Shown here: positions 1 to 12,364 of the stretch, piece by piece
Layout of the letters: the number at the start of each line of letters is the position of its first letter
Numbering within the stretch: the stretch's first letter is position 1
Assembly: GCA_903813345.2 (NCBI GenBank)
Contig: CAIIXF020000009.1
Location: 21,851,759 to 21,915,758, forward strand
Length of the DNA: 64,000 nt
Source of the DNA: Owenia fusiformis
Lineage: Eukaryota; Annelida; Polychaeta; Sabellida; Oweniidae
Reading direction: 5' to 3'
Program-made: the position numbers and the translations under genes
The notes under the pieces: model-generated
Told to the model about the DNA's origin: nothing
The model's database searches: none
Seen by the model: the letters and a program-made list of their open reading frames with translations, nothing else

Positions 1-493
1 CTCAATCATCTGTTTTGTCAGTTAGGTGTATGTTTTATGTCGCAGTGCGACATATTCAGCCATTTTGCCATTCAACCATTCATGTCTGTAAAACCCTTGA
101 GAGAATATACAATCATAACACGGACCCGGTAATAATGTGACGATTCTTCCACTCACTCATCAACCCTTTAACGCTACCACTACCTTTTGCGCTTACCATG
201 CGGAGTGAGGGTCGTTACACGTTATTGCGTGGATTTTTTGATAAATGATTTCATAAGGACATGTAAATAATAGACTGTCATGAAATGAAGCATCAAATAT
301 GAAAATGAATTATTAATGATGACACGATGACTGTCATTATGTATATAAAATTATTACCACCTTGCCGGGCCAGTTCTAGGGGTTTTCTATTCATTTTACT
401 AAATCGACCTGAGAAATATGTGACGTCATAGTGGTGGTCCATATGGACCGGTCTAGAATATATTCTGGACCGGCAATTTTCCCCGTGAAATTA

Positions 494-3400
494 CACGATG
501 CCCATGTCAAGCAGCGTGCCTACTAGGCACGCAGTTTGAAACTCTGACACTCTGAGCGCATATTGAAACTCTGACACTCTGAGCGCATATTTCAAAATGT
601 GAGACGGGGAGGACACGACTCCCCAAAAGAGCCAAAATACGAAAAATACAAGGTTAGTCTCGTTCTAAAGATAGTACCATTCTGTGAAGATGAACTTAAT
701 TTACTCATAGTACTCAATGTTTTTCCCGATGTAAACCTAGTTATCACAATATAAGGGTCTTAAGTAACTTCTGTGTTCAAAATTTACAGTGTAAAGTTAT
801 ATCTATGTCTTTTTATCGTCATTTGCCGTTTATTCAGCCATTGTGTCTGTGTATGCTAGAATATATAGGATCACTCCATCTGATTAAATCAGCAAAGTTT
901 GTGTTCAAAACGATAATATGCCATAAACGTGATTTAATCATTTTTCTGCGCGCCTATATTCACATGTATTTCCCAAACTGCGTGCTTAATATTTCCAAAC
1001 TGCTTGCCTATCCAAACTTGTTTTGTATTACTGTAGATTGGGTTAATTTGGCGCCCGCTTTAATTTGGCGAATTTGGCGAAATTGAAAAATTCGCCAATG
1101 ATACGACGTCAGATACTGTACATCACGGCGTAACATTGTAATTGTCCATTTTACCGACAAAATGCAAAGATTTACGCGATAAATATGCGCAATGCTCCTC
1201 CAAGTAATTGCAGAAGTTTTAATATTCGTGGAATCTTCTTAAAAACTTCAAGTTTTGTTCAGATTAATGTGTGCTTCAATACAATTCTATATCCAAAAAG
1301 GTTGTATCACGATATACAGAATTAGAATCACCAGAAAGTAGACATTTCAAACCCTACCCGTTTTCTTCTTTGTCGCGCTTTTCGGCCCCGCGCTCTCGTT
1401 GTCGCACCGTCTTTCTAGACACTTTCAAAGTGCCCCTTGTCATATTCAACTGATATACACAGACGGGAAGATATTAAGGATTGTTAAATGCATTATTTGT
1501 AATTGATTTTAACTCGAATATTTAGTTTTATTTATTTGAAGCAATGAATAATAAAGGAGAACATATAATACGCTAACGGCATAACGTCTTATTTTGTAAA
1601 GGCTTCACTTGGGGTTGCGGTGATAAAATGATGTCTATCTCAATATATACTGGATCAAATTAAATGAAATTAATTGTATGTAGTAAGGGGTATATTTAAA
1701 AGAACATGCTGAAACATTGAAAAGTTTTGAATGTTTATCCCTTAATTAGAAATATTTGAACTCAAAAAATGAAACGTAATTTTGTGAATTTTTCACATGG
1801 CTTCACTTCATATTTCTTTCAATTTATGCTTCTTACAGACTGAATTTCAATCGAAATGATATAGTTTTTTGATAAAAATATAGAATATGATATGTCTTTC
1901 AGGAATCAAAAAATAATAATTCACCTTTCAAACGATTTAATGTTTAATTGATCAAAATATATATCTTGTTGGTACGAAATTCTGCCTGTCCACACTTTTT
2001 TTGCATAAATATAAGCGTTAAGTTAGCATTGTTATATTATGACGTCATCAACCAGAATCTGTTTGTCTTTTTCAAAATGGTGAATTTAAATATTGTGAAA
2101 GTTTGAGAAAGATCCGTTAAGAAATGAAAAAGTTATCTTCATTTTTCGTTTAAAATTGAAATCATTTTTCTTCAAAATGTTACAGTCCACACCCGGTTTT
2201 AGCATATAAAGTCGCATAATACGGCTTGCGTGATTCGCATTTAAAAAGTCCCAAATCAGTTATTTGGAATTCTGATAGGCAAAATATTTCATGGACATAC
2301 ATGTTCAACTGATGACGAAAAATTGTAGAAAAATATGATTTTGCTGTCGAGATATTGCGGTTTTAAAAGTAAGAACGCATGTAAAAATGCAGTAAAATGC
2401 CGCGATGTACAGTATCTGACGTCGTATCAATATAAATCTTCGCCAAAATTTAAAATGAATCCCCGGGAATTATCTAGAGTATTTCCTCCAGTGTATTTAG
2501 GTCACTTCCGGTTTAGTTTCTTTCAAAAATATGAAAAATGTCTCTCATAAATTGGCTCAGAACTGGTCAGTCACTCATTAATATTCAGGGAAAAACTAGA
2601 AAGGAAAAGCGTGGTATAGTAGCAGCATCGATTGAGGTGCAAAATGTAAAGGATGATCGCCAGTGGTCCTCAAAAGAAAAATGGACATAGCCAAACTTAT
2701 CCATTTACATGGTAATTCACAAACAGTGCGTAAGTTAATTTTCTTGCATATCCGCCAAATTAAATAGCCGCCAATATGCCAAAAATGGCAAAATCGCCAA
2801 ATTAAGTAGCGCCAAATTAACCCAATCTACAGTATTAGAAAACATAAGCGCCATACAAGGCACATATGTGTTTAATAGTAGAACCCCATAATTGAAACAC
2901 TATGAGAGTCCATCCACCAAGATGGTGATCTGAAAATAAAAGTTTTTTTCGTTCCCAACTTAATTGTCACTTCTATTATACATTTTGACTTTCAATATGA
3001 AAATCTCATAAAATCTGACGATCAAGCAAAATTTCTAAAGCTACATGAAAAACACCTACACGTGCCTCTGTAGAAGTTCCAATGTTAATATGTAGTTTTA
3101 ATAGTGTATGCGCACAGTTTTTAATTTCTGGCTAAAATAGGCGCGCAGTTTGTGATTTATTTCTTTTTAATCTCCTGATTATCGAAATATTTTGAATTAT
3201 ACATGATTAATGTGTAAGGAATTAAATATAAAACGAGTCTAAAGTATTTCTCATTTATCTTTAAAGTGCTAGATCGATTTACGTATATACATTTCCGTTA
3301 AATCAGTGACGAAAATGCCATTAATCTGCTTATGTTTTAAAACTTAGATTCATTTGCACATAGTTTTTGCTAGTATTTGCAAGATTCGTATATTCGCCAC

Positions 3401-3564
3401 AGAATGAACGCATTGAACAAGAAAACAATGCAGGATAAATGTCTTTAAATTACGTTTCAAAATACAGACTCCAACTTAAATGATGCAATGTTCTTAGGCA
3501 CGCAGTTTGTGATCGAAACAAACTGCGCGCCTAAGTAGGCGCGCAGCTTGACATGGGCACCGTG
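494..3564. mobile_element. TIR element, about 3.1 kb, apparent 5-bp target duplication
   Basis: The ends are inverted copies: the left end runs CACGATGCCCATGTCAAGC and the right end carries the reverse complement of nearly the same string. Both ends continue into an inverted 'GGCRCGCAGTTTG' repeat. AATTA flanks both sides (489-493 and 3565-3569), which fits a 5-bp target duplication. A 27-bp direct repeat (gaaactctgacactctgagc...) occurs twice at 537-590. No transposase coding is visible, so the element looks non-autonomous. A second element (1031-2832) is nested inside. The superfamily is not assigned. Confidence 0.6.
1031..2832. mobile_element. Nested TIR element, about 1.8 kb, TA-flanked
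   Basis: Left end CTGTAGATTGGGTTAATTTG and right end CAAATTAACCCAATCTACAG are perfect inverted copies and are flanked by TA (1029-1030, 2833-2834). A further inverted block (tgatacgacgtcagatactg near 1100 and its complement near 2410-2430) shows that the arms extend inward but have diverged. 'GCCAAATT'-type words repeat at both ends. No open frame of note is present. TA flanks suggest a Tc1/mariner-like non-autonomous element, but the superfamily is inferred only. Confidence 0.6.
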
Positions 3565-3626
3565 AATTAGATATCGTTCAATGCGTAAGATTTTCTTGCT
3601 GTTTCAGTCCTGGTCGTTAACGGTGG

Positions 3627-3747
3627 CAATAATACTAATAACGTCATTTCTGCGAGAAATATAGTGAAATATTGGACCTTCGGCCTTCGGCCCTCGGTCC
3701 AATATTTCACTATATTGCCCTTAGAAATGACGTTATTGTACTATTGT
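3627..3747. repeat. Perfect hairpin MITE-like palindrome
   Basis: The arms 'aataacgtcattt...aatatagtgaaatattggacc' on the left and their reverse complement on the right pair almost completely around a short ccttcggccttcggccct centre. The element is about 120 bp and could form a long hairpin. It sits just outside the right end of the 3.1 kb element. Confidence 0.65.
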
Positions 3748-4852
3748 TTATATAATAAAATTTAAATAAAAACCGATAAGATAATTTCATTTCGTTGCAA
3801 CTAGTTTCTTGTTCAAATCCTCAGGCAACTGACAGAAAATCACAGCTTCATTGTTTATAATTGTTCACTCTTTCAGTTTACAATGACGGAGCTCTCTTTT
3901 AAGAAGTGAAGTTGAACGAATGCAAAGGGTATTAGTTTTTGGGCATTCTGGGTAAATGTTAAGGTAGCCATTTTGGATTTTCCGTTCTAAATCTTGTCTA
4001 AACACGTACACTTCATGCCCAACCGATAAATGGATTGATCTGCAAGGAGATGTTTCCTGGTATAAAAGCTTAAACTGATATTTTTTAGTCATTCTGGATT
4101 AATATTAATTTCTATTCAAGGATGCGATATTGTTCACCTTGTGTCTTGTTACTACATGTAGCATCGGCTGTCGAGACATTCGTAAACTAAAGCCGCGTAT
4201 TTTGTCAATGCTGTAATATTACTTGGCATCAAAACATGCTTTTTTATTTTATTCTACCCAACATAATCTAGCTGGCGTAAAGAGTTTGAAATATCAATTT
4301 TTTAAAACTGGCACCGGATACGGAAGTTATTATGATAGAGGTTATTCAGCCTTTATTACAATCTTGTCATATGGATTTATCATCAAAGAGTATAAACAAA
4401 GCAAATGTTTGAAATCACGAAAGAAATGATATGAATATAATCCTGGAATCAATTTGCTAATTAACATTTATTGGCATTAAATTAAAGGGCAGAGAATTAA
4501 CTTGATATCAGTTTTGTGTGCGAGATTAAGAATTACATTGGAATTCGAAATTAGGGTTTTCAAGATTTTGCAATCACGCAATTCAAAAAAGTATTATTAT
4601 TACTTCCTTCGATTGTTCGGGGTACAGAAAACGTTTGTGCCTAGCCCTACGGGGTGTATTCGACAATATTACCCATGCTCTTCGGTCTATATTTCTTAGA
4701 TACCTGGGTAAGTATGCATATCCTGTTACCCAATAATAAATAAAGGAATAGTTGTTATAAAAATGTACTTGTATAATTATCGATGATTGATTTCACATTC
4801 TTCATATCGACCATTGAGACTTGACATTGAGTTTCGTAACAATAGCATTTCC
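3748..4852. other. No gene recognised
   Basis: AT-rich DNA with only short open frames (under 80 codons) that lack splice or family signals. No repeat structure stands out. Confidence 0.5.
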
Positions 4853-4856
4853 TTAA

Positions 4857-5339
4857 AGGGATACTCCTTGCCAGATCATTTCTCTCCTAATATGGTAGTG
4901 ATTACCATAAATACACTTTCCATATTGAGCAAAACATGGAAAAATGTTGAGATGGTCGGTATTGATCATTTGAAAATGTAACTTGCTTATTTCCAGTAAG
5001 TTACTTGCCATTTTAAGATTTCACACACGAAAGAAGGCATAATTTGCATATAGAATTAGGCAGGGAAGTATTAAGAAGGACAAAACCAACTGAATATTCT
5101 TTTTAATTGTGTGTCTAGAAGTAACGTTGTGCTACTTTGCAATATTCAATGGGCAAGGTGAAAAGAGTTGAGAGTCGATGACATCACTTCCTGTGTGAAA
5201 TATAAAGGATTGCAGCATACTGGAAATAAGCACTACATTTTTAAATGATCAATTATAACCATATCAAAGGATTTTGGCACCATATCAAATGATATAGCTA
5301 CCATATTAGTAGAGAAATGGTCTGCCAAGGACTTCCCCT
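4857..5339. mobile_element. Palindromic MITE, about 480 bp, TTAA-flanked
   Basis: The ends AGGGATACTCCTTGCCAGA and TCTGCCAAGGACTTCCCCT are imperfect inverted copies flanked by TTAA (4853-4856, 5340-5343). The arms continue inward with shared blocks such as 'ccatattag' and 'acttgcttatttccag', matched in inverse orientation near 5215-5240. It lies only about 50 bp past the stop codon of the first receptor, so it may be part of that transcript's 3' region. TTAA flanks recall piggyBac-type insertion, but that assignment is inferred. Confidence 0.6.
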
Positions 5340-5389
5340 TTAATGTCATCTACAAAATATTTCTAAATTTTAGAATACAGACAAAAGAT

Positions 5390-6454
5390 TTAATCCTGGG
5401 GTATTGCCGTAGCAACCGTTTGGGTAAGTTGACTTCTGTCAATGTCGTTCTCCACATTCTGTCTTGGCTTGTATGCCCCACGGGAAATCTTGATGAGTAA
5501 ATACTTAGCGAATATTGAATAACCAGTCCTAAATCCCTTGTTGGTGAGGCCATAAACGATAAAGTTCACCGCACTGTTGGTATGATACATGTGAATGGTG
5601 ATAGCGTACCAATAGAATGGGGCTTGGTCATTGAAATCAAATGTAGTAAGAAAAGCATAGGGTGCACATAACATACAATATACAGCAAACATTATAAACA
5701 ATGTTCGAGCTAGTTTGATGTCACTACTGGTACCTTGATTATTTTCTTTTTTCTTGTCGACTGCTTGGATTCTTTTCTTGGATTCTCGCACTTTTAAAAA
5801 AATCATTAGATATGCGACAGCTGTTATACTAACAGGTATAAGAACGGCTACAATGGCCAGGCCAACAATTTGATAACTGAAATCTTTGTGACGGTTATAC
5901 AAACACGTGAATTCCTTCCGCCGAAAACTGACCTCGCTCCATCCGACCCAAAGAAAAACATTCCACACAAACCCATTGAACCAGGCAGCCAAGATCATAA
6001 CTGCAACTGATTTCTTTGAGTAAATCTTCGAGTACCACGAGTTCTTGCAGATACAGATGTACCTATTGAGACTGACTAGCATGATGTTGCCAGAAGATGA
6101 CATGCAACTCTGTACGCAGATAAAGCCAATAAAGTTGCAGAAGCCGGGCCTCTGTACGAGGATGAAATGTTCTCCCATTAGTGCTACGGTCATCATGAAC
6201 GGCTGCAGTATGGAAGTTACCATAAGGTTTGCGACGGCTAGACTGAAGACAAATGCATTCGGTAAAGTTCGCATTGATTTAACCATTACTAAACTTCCGA
6301 TCATGAGAATATTTCCTACAAATCCAATGACAGTCAAAAATGCTTCGTAACACACATAGGGCAAAAGGAATGTAAGATCCTGACGTATCTCTTCTGATTC
6401 GATGAACGATATCCCCAGCTCTGGAACAGTTTCATTCACATATGACACAGCCAT
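5390..6454 (-). CDS. Melatonin-receptor-like class A GPCR (receptor 1)
   Basis: Single-exon seven-helix receptor of 354 residues at the plasma membrane. TM1 is about 33-58 (GN at 47-48), TM2 67-92, TM3 103-131, TM4 150-172, TM5 195-222, TM6 248-274 and TM7 280-305, with helix 8 after that. Cys106 at the top of TM3 and Cys184 in the second extracellular loop can form the usual disulfide. An N-glycosylation sequon (NET, 7-9) lies in the short N-terminus. TM3 ends in NRY (130-132) followed by ICIC, which resembles melatonin receptors. TM6 has LCAP with Cys263 where most receptors have Trp. TM7 has NFIVY (297-301) instead of NPxxY. TM2 has Asn76 where Asp is normal. The ligand is unknown; the melatonin-like label is family inference. 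Confidence 0.9.
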   Translation of the reverse strand: MAVSYVNETVPELGISFIESEEIRQDLTFLLPYVCYEAFLTVIGFVGNILMIGSLVMVKSMRTLPNAFVFSLAVANLMVTSILQPFMMTVALMGEHFILVQRPGFCNFIGFICVQSCMSSSGNIMLVSLNRYICICKNSWYSKIYSKKSVAVMILAAWFNGFVWNVFLWVGWSEVSFRRKEFTCLYNRHKDFSYQIVGLAIVAVLIPVSITAVAYLMIFLKVRESKKRIQAVDKKKENNQGTSSDIKLARTLFIMFAVYCMLCAPYAFLTTFDFNDQAPFYWYAITIHMYHTNSAVNFIVYGLTNKGFRTGYSIFAKYLLIKISRGAYKPRQNVENDIDRSQLTQTVATAIPQD

Positions 6455-6972
6455 GTCACAATTTTGTCTTGTAGCTTTCTGCCCAATTCTACCTCTAAAT
6501 CAATTCAACCTTCACGATACAAGTGAACACCGCGTTCAATAACATAATTATTTGCTTGAGTCGTTCAATATTATGTTCTAACTGCTTGTACTTTACATCT
6601 ACAAGAGACATGTATCGTGTAAGGTATTGTTTTATTGTTTATCATAAAAAGAGGCCCTTTTCAAGCGTTTCAAGACTTTGTTGTTTTTTATTCTATACCT
6701 TCAACAAGCATTCATCAACTATCTAACCTTTTTAAGTACCAATACTCAGTCTGCTTCTTCAAACTTGATATAAACATTCGAGTCTCTAGCACGTATTACT
6801 TCAAGCTCGACTTCAACATTCGGATCTTTAACACATACTCAGACGTAGTAATTATAGTTTACATCTACAGGCCAACACACTTTCACGACTCCAACACTAC
6901 AACGACAGTCTGATGTCAAGAAACATTAAAACCCAATGCTTTCTTTGTTAAACGTTGTTAAATACAAACATA
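6455..6972. other. Upstream region of receptor 1
   Basis: About 0.5 kb of DNA upstream of the minus-strand receptor start. It contains short open frames only. A promoter would be expected here, but I see no diagnostic TATA or initiator motif that I would defend. Confidence 0.35.
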
Positions 6973-7848
6973 CACTCCCCTCCATAAGTTTGGCAACCTT
7001 TTTTCCCCCATTGAACTACGTGTTAAAGCCTCTTTACCTTTGAATTTTTATTTACTTAACCTGCGATGAAAATACTTATACTATTGATGGAAACGTAATT
7101 TTACTTTAATTCCAATACCTCCAAATTTTCTCAATTTTTCCCCTCAATTACAGTAGGTCGAAAATTGATGATGAATTTGATGAAATTTTGAAAATCGACA
7201 TTCCCATGTTAACCAATGGGAAATGGTAGGTTTGCCGCAAGTCATATGACAGAATATCCATCCATCCGAGTCCTTGCAAAAAATACGAGTTAGGCAGGTA
7301 ATTGAATTTGCTAACTTTATTTAACAAAAAATTGATATGTTTCTTCAGGTTCAACAAAGTTATAGGGCTTTAAAGTCAAAATTGTTTTTCAAAAAACCTC
7401 TCCCATTGAAATAACACAGGAGGCGAAAAATTCTTTTCAAAAATGACTTTGAAGCGCTGTAACTTTAATATTCATCAAATAAACTAAACACTTAGTGTTC
7501 AAAAAAGTTAGACAATTCAATTTGCTATATAAAAATATTTTTTGCTGAATCTTTTACTGAAAAGATATCCTGATTTCTGATTTACCCCGAACCCTCCATT
7601 TCCCATTGGATTACATGGGAATGACGATTTTCAAAAATTCATCAAATTTATCATCAATTTTCGACCTATTGTAATTGAGGAAAAAAATTGAGAAAATTTG
7701 GAGGTATTGGAAATAAAGTCAAGTTACGTTTCCATCAATATTATAAGTTATTTCATCGCCGGTTAAGTAAATAAAAATTCAAACGTAAAGAGGCTTTAAC
7801 ACGTAGTTCAATGGAGAAAAAAGGTTGCCAAACTTATGGAGGGGAGTG
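6973..7848. mobile_element. Tc1/mariner-type non-autonomous element, about 880 bp
   Basis: The ends CACTCCCCTCCATAAGTTTG and its reverse complement are perfect and flanked by TA (6971-6972, 7849-7850). The arms pair for about 200 bp, through 'ttgaactacgtgttaaagcc' and 'ctcaatttttcccctcaatt', with small differences. The centre holds no transposase frame. TA target and TIR form fit a mariner-like MITE. A fragment of the same family lies at about 12365-12445. Confidence 0.75.
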
Positions 7849-8229
7849 TACAATTGTTCATTCGATAAACCAACGCCGAAGGCCAGAATTTAGGACTCTT
7901 CAGAAAATGTGTGATTTAGAATTTTTCATGGTCAGGAAAAGTATGACACGGACTGATATGAGAAAAAAATTGAATGATTTTTGAAACATTGATCTTTGTT
8001 CCTGATATGTTCATTGATATCTTTATCATCATTTCGAACGAAGTTTAAGGGGATAGGCTATACAGAAAACGCCTCCGTCCGCTCATATGGTCAATAACTC
8101 AAATACCGCTAGCTCAATATTGCCCGAGGCAGTGCACATCGATACATGTATGTAAATCAATAAATCAAATATAGTTTGTACTATTACATGCACTAGATAT
8201 AGTGTCTATGGATTTCGTATCATGTATGA

Positions 8230-9660
8230 CATTACATAACCATTCCTAAATCAATAGGCAGAAAACATTACCAAAGATCATGACTCTCAAGACCAATGCT
8301 ATATCCGATTGCCGGACACATGCAAAACAAGTATGCGCCTCATAAAACCTTCCCAATTTCTGGAGATGGCCATAGGAACTGTCAGATGATAGGATTCTCA
8401 GGAATTGCATACAAGGCAATTGGCAAACAATTTGTAGAAATCGACTATAAAATGTCGAAAGACACATCCGAGTATAGGCCGAAAACCACTCTTTTCGGTG
8501 ATCAGTTCTCATACCAGCCCCACGTTTAATTTTTGTTTTTGTTTTTATACCACCAGAGGAAAACTAAAGCATTTGGATAGTTATTTTTAGATTTAACAGG
8601 TAATGATCAAAAGTTTTACTGAAGCATAAAAGATTGAACGAAATTAAACATTTAAAACCTTATAACCAAGAATAGTTAGCATATCACAAAGAATAGTTAG
8701 CTTATCACCAAGAATAGTTATTAGCTTATCATAAATGCCGAATGGCAATGAACTGCTGCTCAAAATGAGGAGACATATTTCTCGATAGTCTAAAATTGGT
8801 CCTTGGTTTCACAAATTGGGGGTGTCTCATTCACCTGGGAATTTTACCAGTTCAAGATGCTATATATTTGATTTTCTCTTTCGTAAATGTTCTTTGGACG
8901 GATATGATTTGATTCAATCTTCTGCCCTTTCCCACAAAAATGTTCAATGTGCTTTCGGAGGGGATATTGTTGAATCCTTAGAATAGACAAAAGTTCTTCC
9001 CATTTATTATGCACCATAACCCTACTATCACACCAAACTAGTTCTCACTACGTTCTCGAAAACGGGCTTCAACTGTGCACGAACGGATTTGATGTACTAA
9101 GAACCCACTAAGAACCGCTTGGGATCTGTTTACAAACTTCATGAAACTACTAGAACGAGTAGGTCCTCCAGAACTTAGAGCATGCACAAACTTTTCTGGT
9201 GATCGTCAAAACGTTGCCGAATCGGTTTTAAACTGTGTGCGAACTGAATGAACGTAGCTACATCGATCGTTCTACGATCTGTTTACGAACTTCATGGAGT
9301 TTCCCGAACGGGGAATGTGATTTAGAATTTTGAATCGATTCAAAATTTGATGGCGACCATACCGTTCTGTAATCAGGTCATGATGACCTTCTAGACTAAG
9401 GGACGCGTTATACGACGTTGCACACCGACGTGGTGCGACCTGAACGCACTGCGAATGAGATGGACGTATTGAAGACTGTTTATGAACGAAGTAGCTAATT
9501 ATTTTAGACATATTTCCCGACCACAGCCAGATTGAGCCCGTTTTACGAAGTTTTCGTAGGACTGGCAAGAACGGGTAAGAACTAGTTTGGTGTGATAGGG
9601 GGGTAAGAAAATATTAAACCATGCGAGGAGATAGATAGTTGAATTCTTAGCAGTCAAGCC
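8230..9660. repeat. Duplicated receptor-flank block, copy A
   Basis: This stretch aligns by eye with 12815-14215. Shared landmarks include 'aggcagaaaacat', 'cttttcggtgatcagttctc', 'gttagcttatcaccaagaat', 'ggagacatatttctc' and 'aagttcttcccatttattat'. Copy A carries an extra insertion (9020-9603). In copy B the block ends just downstream of receptor 3's stop, so copy A may mark where a receptor once stood. Confidence 0.6.
9020..9603. mobile_element. Harbinger-type MITE, 584 bp, TAA target duplication
   Basis: The ends CCCTACTATCACACCAAACT and AGTTTGGTGTGATAGGGGGG are inverted and flanked by TAA (9017-9019, 9604-9606). The paralogous block at about 14150-14175 reads 'caccataagaaaatatt' with a single TAA, so it preserves the empty site. 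Inside, imperfect inverted 'gttctcg...cgaac' words recur. TAA duplication suggests the PIF/Harbinger group. No protein frame is present, so it is non-autonomous. Confidence 0.75.
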
Positions 9661-11526
9661 GAGTAACTAAGTCAACATTCGAAAATAAAAATCTCAAAAA
9701 GCGTACATCTTTGATTTCCAAATTAATTTGTGAAGTGGTTATTAAGATGATAATACACATTTTAACGTATTAATTTTGAGTACATCTCGAATCCATTCTC
9801 AAAAAAGCGTTCTCGAAATCAGTATTCGAAATATTTGAGTTCGGGAAGATAAAAGTACATTAAGATATACCGCTCCTTAACAAACTCCTTTGGGAACAAC
9901 ATATAGAATCAAATGCATATTCTTCTTATTAACTCCCTGACACATGCCAACGAATGTTACATAAGTAAATATCTCCGTTTTAAATAATTTTGTAAACGTT
10001 GTTCTCTACAGGTGCCATTTTCTATAATTGAAAAACAAAATTGAACATTTTGCATTTCTAAATTGATAAGTTTCTTGGATTACAACTTAACCGTTAACGA
10101 TTTAAGTCGTTTATAATATTTCTCTTAGTGATCCCATGCTAAATAGACAGTAACTAGGTCATTGTTTTGTGTTCAATCTGTTTCCATGACTTTTAAACAT
10201 GAGTCGACAATTATGTAGGAAATTTCAATTCCAAATGTAAGCGTGTAATATCCTGTTTTTGCACAAAATTTAGCATTTAATAATGATAGATCGTCAAAAT
10301 CTGCATGTACCTCTCACTGAGGCGACATGTTTTAAAATTCATAGATGCTGAGCTATAAACTCAAACAAAACTTCAAACCACCCACTATTATTTTGATTAC
10401 ACAAGACGAAATTTCCACTCCCGGGGAGCACTGTCGTGGTAACACTTTGAAGGAAGATTCTTGAAAAATCGTTCGAATTTTCACAAAAGGTTTCACGCGG
10501 TTTTATTGCTTTGTTTAAGCCTCGACTAATATCATACTCAAATCCGATACCATAATTATAAATTAAAATGAAACACTAAACTAACCAGGTTATATGATAA
10601 ACCGTTTCGAGAATCGATGATTTGAGTTAACTGTGGATATTTATATAAAAGTAAGTCAGCATGTATTCGACAGTTAATGAACACACATGATGTATGCATC
10701 AACGTGTGACTTAAATATCAATTCGTGACTATCATATTTTGCTTTCAAAAATTAAGTTGGAAGTTACAGTGGTTGGAGATTAACGAAAACGTCAATCACA
10801 TCCAAATATCCGAACGACGTCAAGTATTAACAATACACTTTTCGTCCATCTCGAACAAGGCAAGGTTCTGTGATCCAGCAATGTGCATTCCGAAAGAAAA
10901 AATTCACAAATATCAACAAATTTCATTGAGTTGGATATTACTTTCGAAATCGCAACTTTCGAAATATTTGTTTTAACCACGAATTGTAAGAACTTCAAAC
11001 ATGTTGTTAGTTTTTCAAACCGCATAGCCTCATTTACGTTCTTTAACAAGGATGAATTCATTTGAAAATATGGATTTTCTTGATTATTATTCAAAACTAA
11101 CCTTGAAATATAAGTATGTGGCGATATTACAGTGTAAATTGACACGCATTTATTTGCTCCATATCATGAAAAAATAAATGCAGTACCATCTTTCAATATT
11201 TGAAAACAGAAAGTTCATTATGTATGTAAACAAGAAAAAATACTTTTATGGTTGATTAATAATGAAAAATGACAAATAACATACATCTTTTAAAGTAGGG
11301 GTATACAGAGACATAGTGGAAATTCAGAAATTTAAACCATATCCCCAAGATTGCTTCAACAATATGTAACAGAACATCAAAATTATCATTTACACGTTTG
11401 CTGATAGGTTTATTAAAAGTAATTAAACAGAGGTTTACTTCAATTGTGGCACCATTCTTAGTAAATATTGATGAACATACGAATATCAAATGTTGACTAA
11501 GTTACTTGACTTGACCGTGTGATATC
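9661..11526. other. No gene recognised between duplicated block and truncated receptor
   Basis: AT-rich DNA. Overlapping open frames on both strands near 10725-11145 lack family motifs and look like chance frames. No strong inverted repeat was noticed apart from a short hairpin near 10935-10970. Confidence 0.4.
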
Positions 11527-11784
11527 TCACGATGGCAATATGGAGGTGACCATTATGTCCGAGAGTGCTAAACTGAACACAAAAGCATTTGGCAATGTTC
11601 TCATTGATTTCACTTTCAAGATAGTCCCAATTATGAGAATATTTCCCACGACTCCAATTACAAATAAAAGGGCTTCGTAAAACACGTACGGCGTAAGGAA
11701 TGTATGATCGTGCCGTAACATCTCAGATTCAGTGAGATATATTCCTTTCTCTGGAACAGTTTCATTACTATACGTCTCTGACAT
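11527..11784 (-). pseudogene. Truncated receptor copy (receptor 2), TM1-TM2 only
   Basis: The frame begins like receptors 3 and 5: N-glycosylation sequon, TM1 with GN at 47-48, and TM2 with Asp76. It stops after 85 codons, just after 'MVTSIL'. Similarity to the paralogues breaks off at about 11536, and the sequence to the left is unrelated, so TM3-TM7 are missing. This is a partial duplicate or a deletion remnant. A short peptide could still be made, but it could not be a receptor. Confidence 0.85.
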
Positions 11785-12205
11785 GTTTCCTTTAATAAAT
11801 AGTCCCTTGGCTCAATTAATTTAACTTGCAGTGATTGGTGTTCGTTAGCTCTAGACAACGCCTCCTTCTATTCGTTTGTCTATTTGTGAAAGAACTCAAA
11901 TACCGACGACACGATTTTTTCATATTTTAGATGCAAAAACTTTTTGGGATTCTACAGTAACTGTATTTCATTGCCGAGCATGAAAATGCTTACCACCAAC
12001 CAATCCAACCCGTGTTGCAGCCTCTATCTATACAGTGACATGCGTCTGGACCGCGTAAAGTAACTGACCTATCGATATCTTCTTTACAACAGCCACTTAC
12101 CAGGGTATCAATATCAGATAAACGAACAAAGCATCTTACGTGTGAGAAAAGTAATCAATCAGGAATGCAAAATAAAAATGTGCACATGTGAAATGATATT
12201 GGAAG
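11785..12205. promoter_or_regulatory. Copy of divergent receptor intergenic region
   Basis: It aligns with 15360-15777, the spacer between receptors 3 and 4. Shared blocks include 'gaactcaaataccga', 'cgttgcagcctc'-like, 'gtctggaccgcgt', 'atcaatatcagataaacga' and 'aagtaatcaatcagga'. It sits between a truncated minus-strand copy and a decayed plus-strand copy. Conservation between the two spacers may mark shared control sites, but both could simply be recent duplicates. Confidence 0.5.
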
Positions 12206-12345
12206 ATGACAACGTCGTTACATGAATGCAACCATATGCTTACTAGAGAAGGCTTATAATGAATAATGAAATGCAATGCAAAGGGACCCTATATACCTAG
12301 CACCGTTTGTGTTTCCGAAGTAGGAAATATTTTTATCATAGAGAC
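12206..12345 (+). pseudogene. Decayed receptor 5' fragment
   Basis: It matches the start of receptor 4. 'gatgacaacgtcgt', 'gagaaggcttataatga', 'ccgtttgtgttt' and 'aggaaatattttt' occur in the same order, with deletions and frameshifts. The TM1-encoding part is recognisable and then similarity ends. The fragment is broken and incapable of coding for a receptor. Confidence 0.7.
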
Positions 12346-12364
12346 TTTAGGGGTGATAAATACG

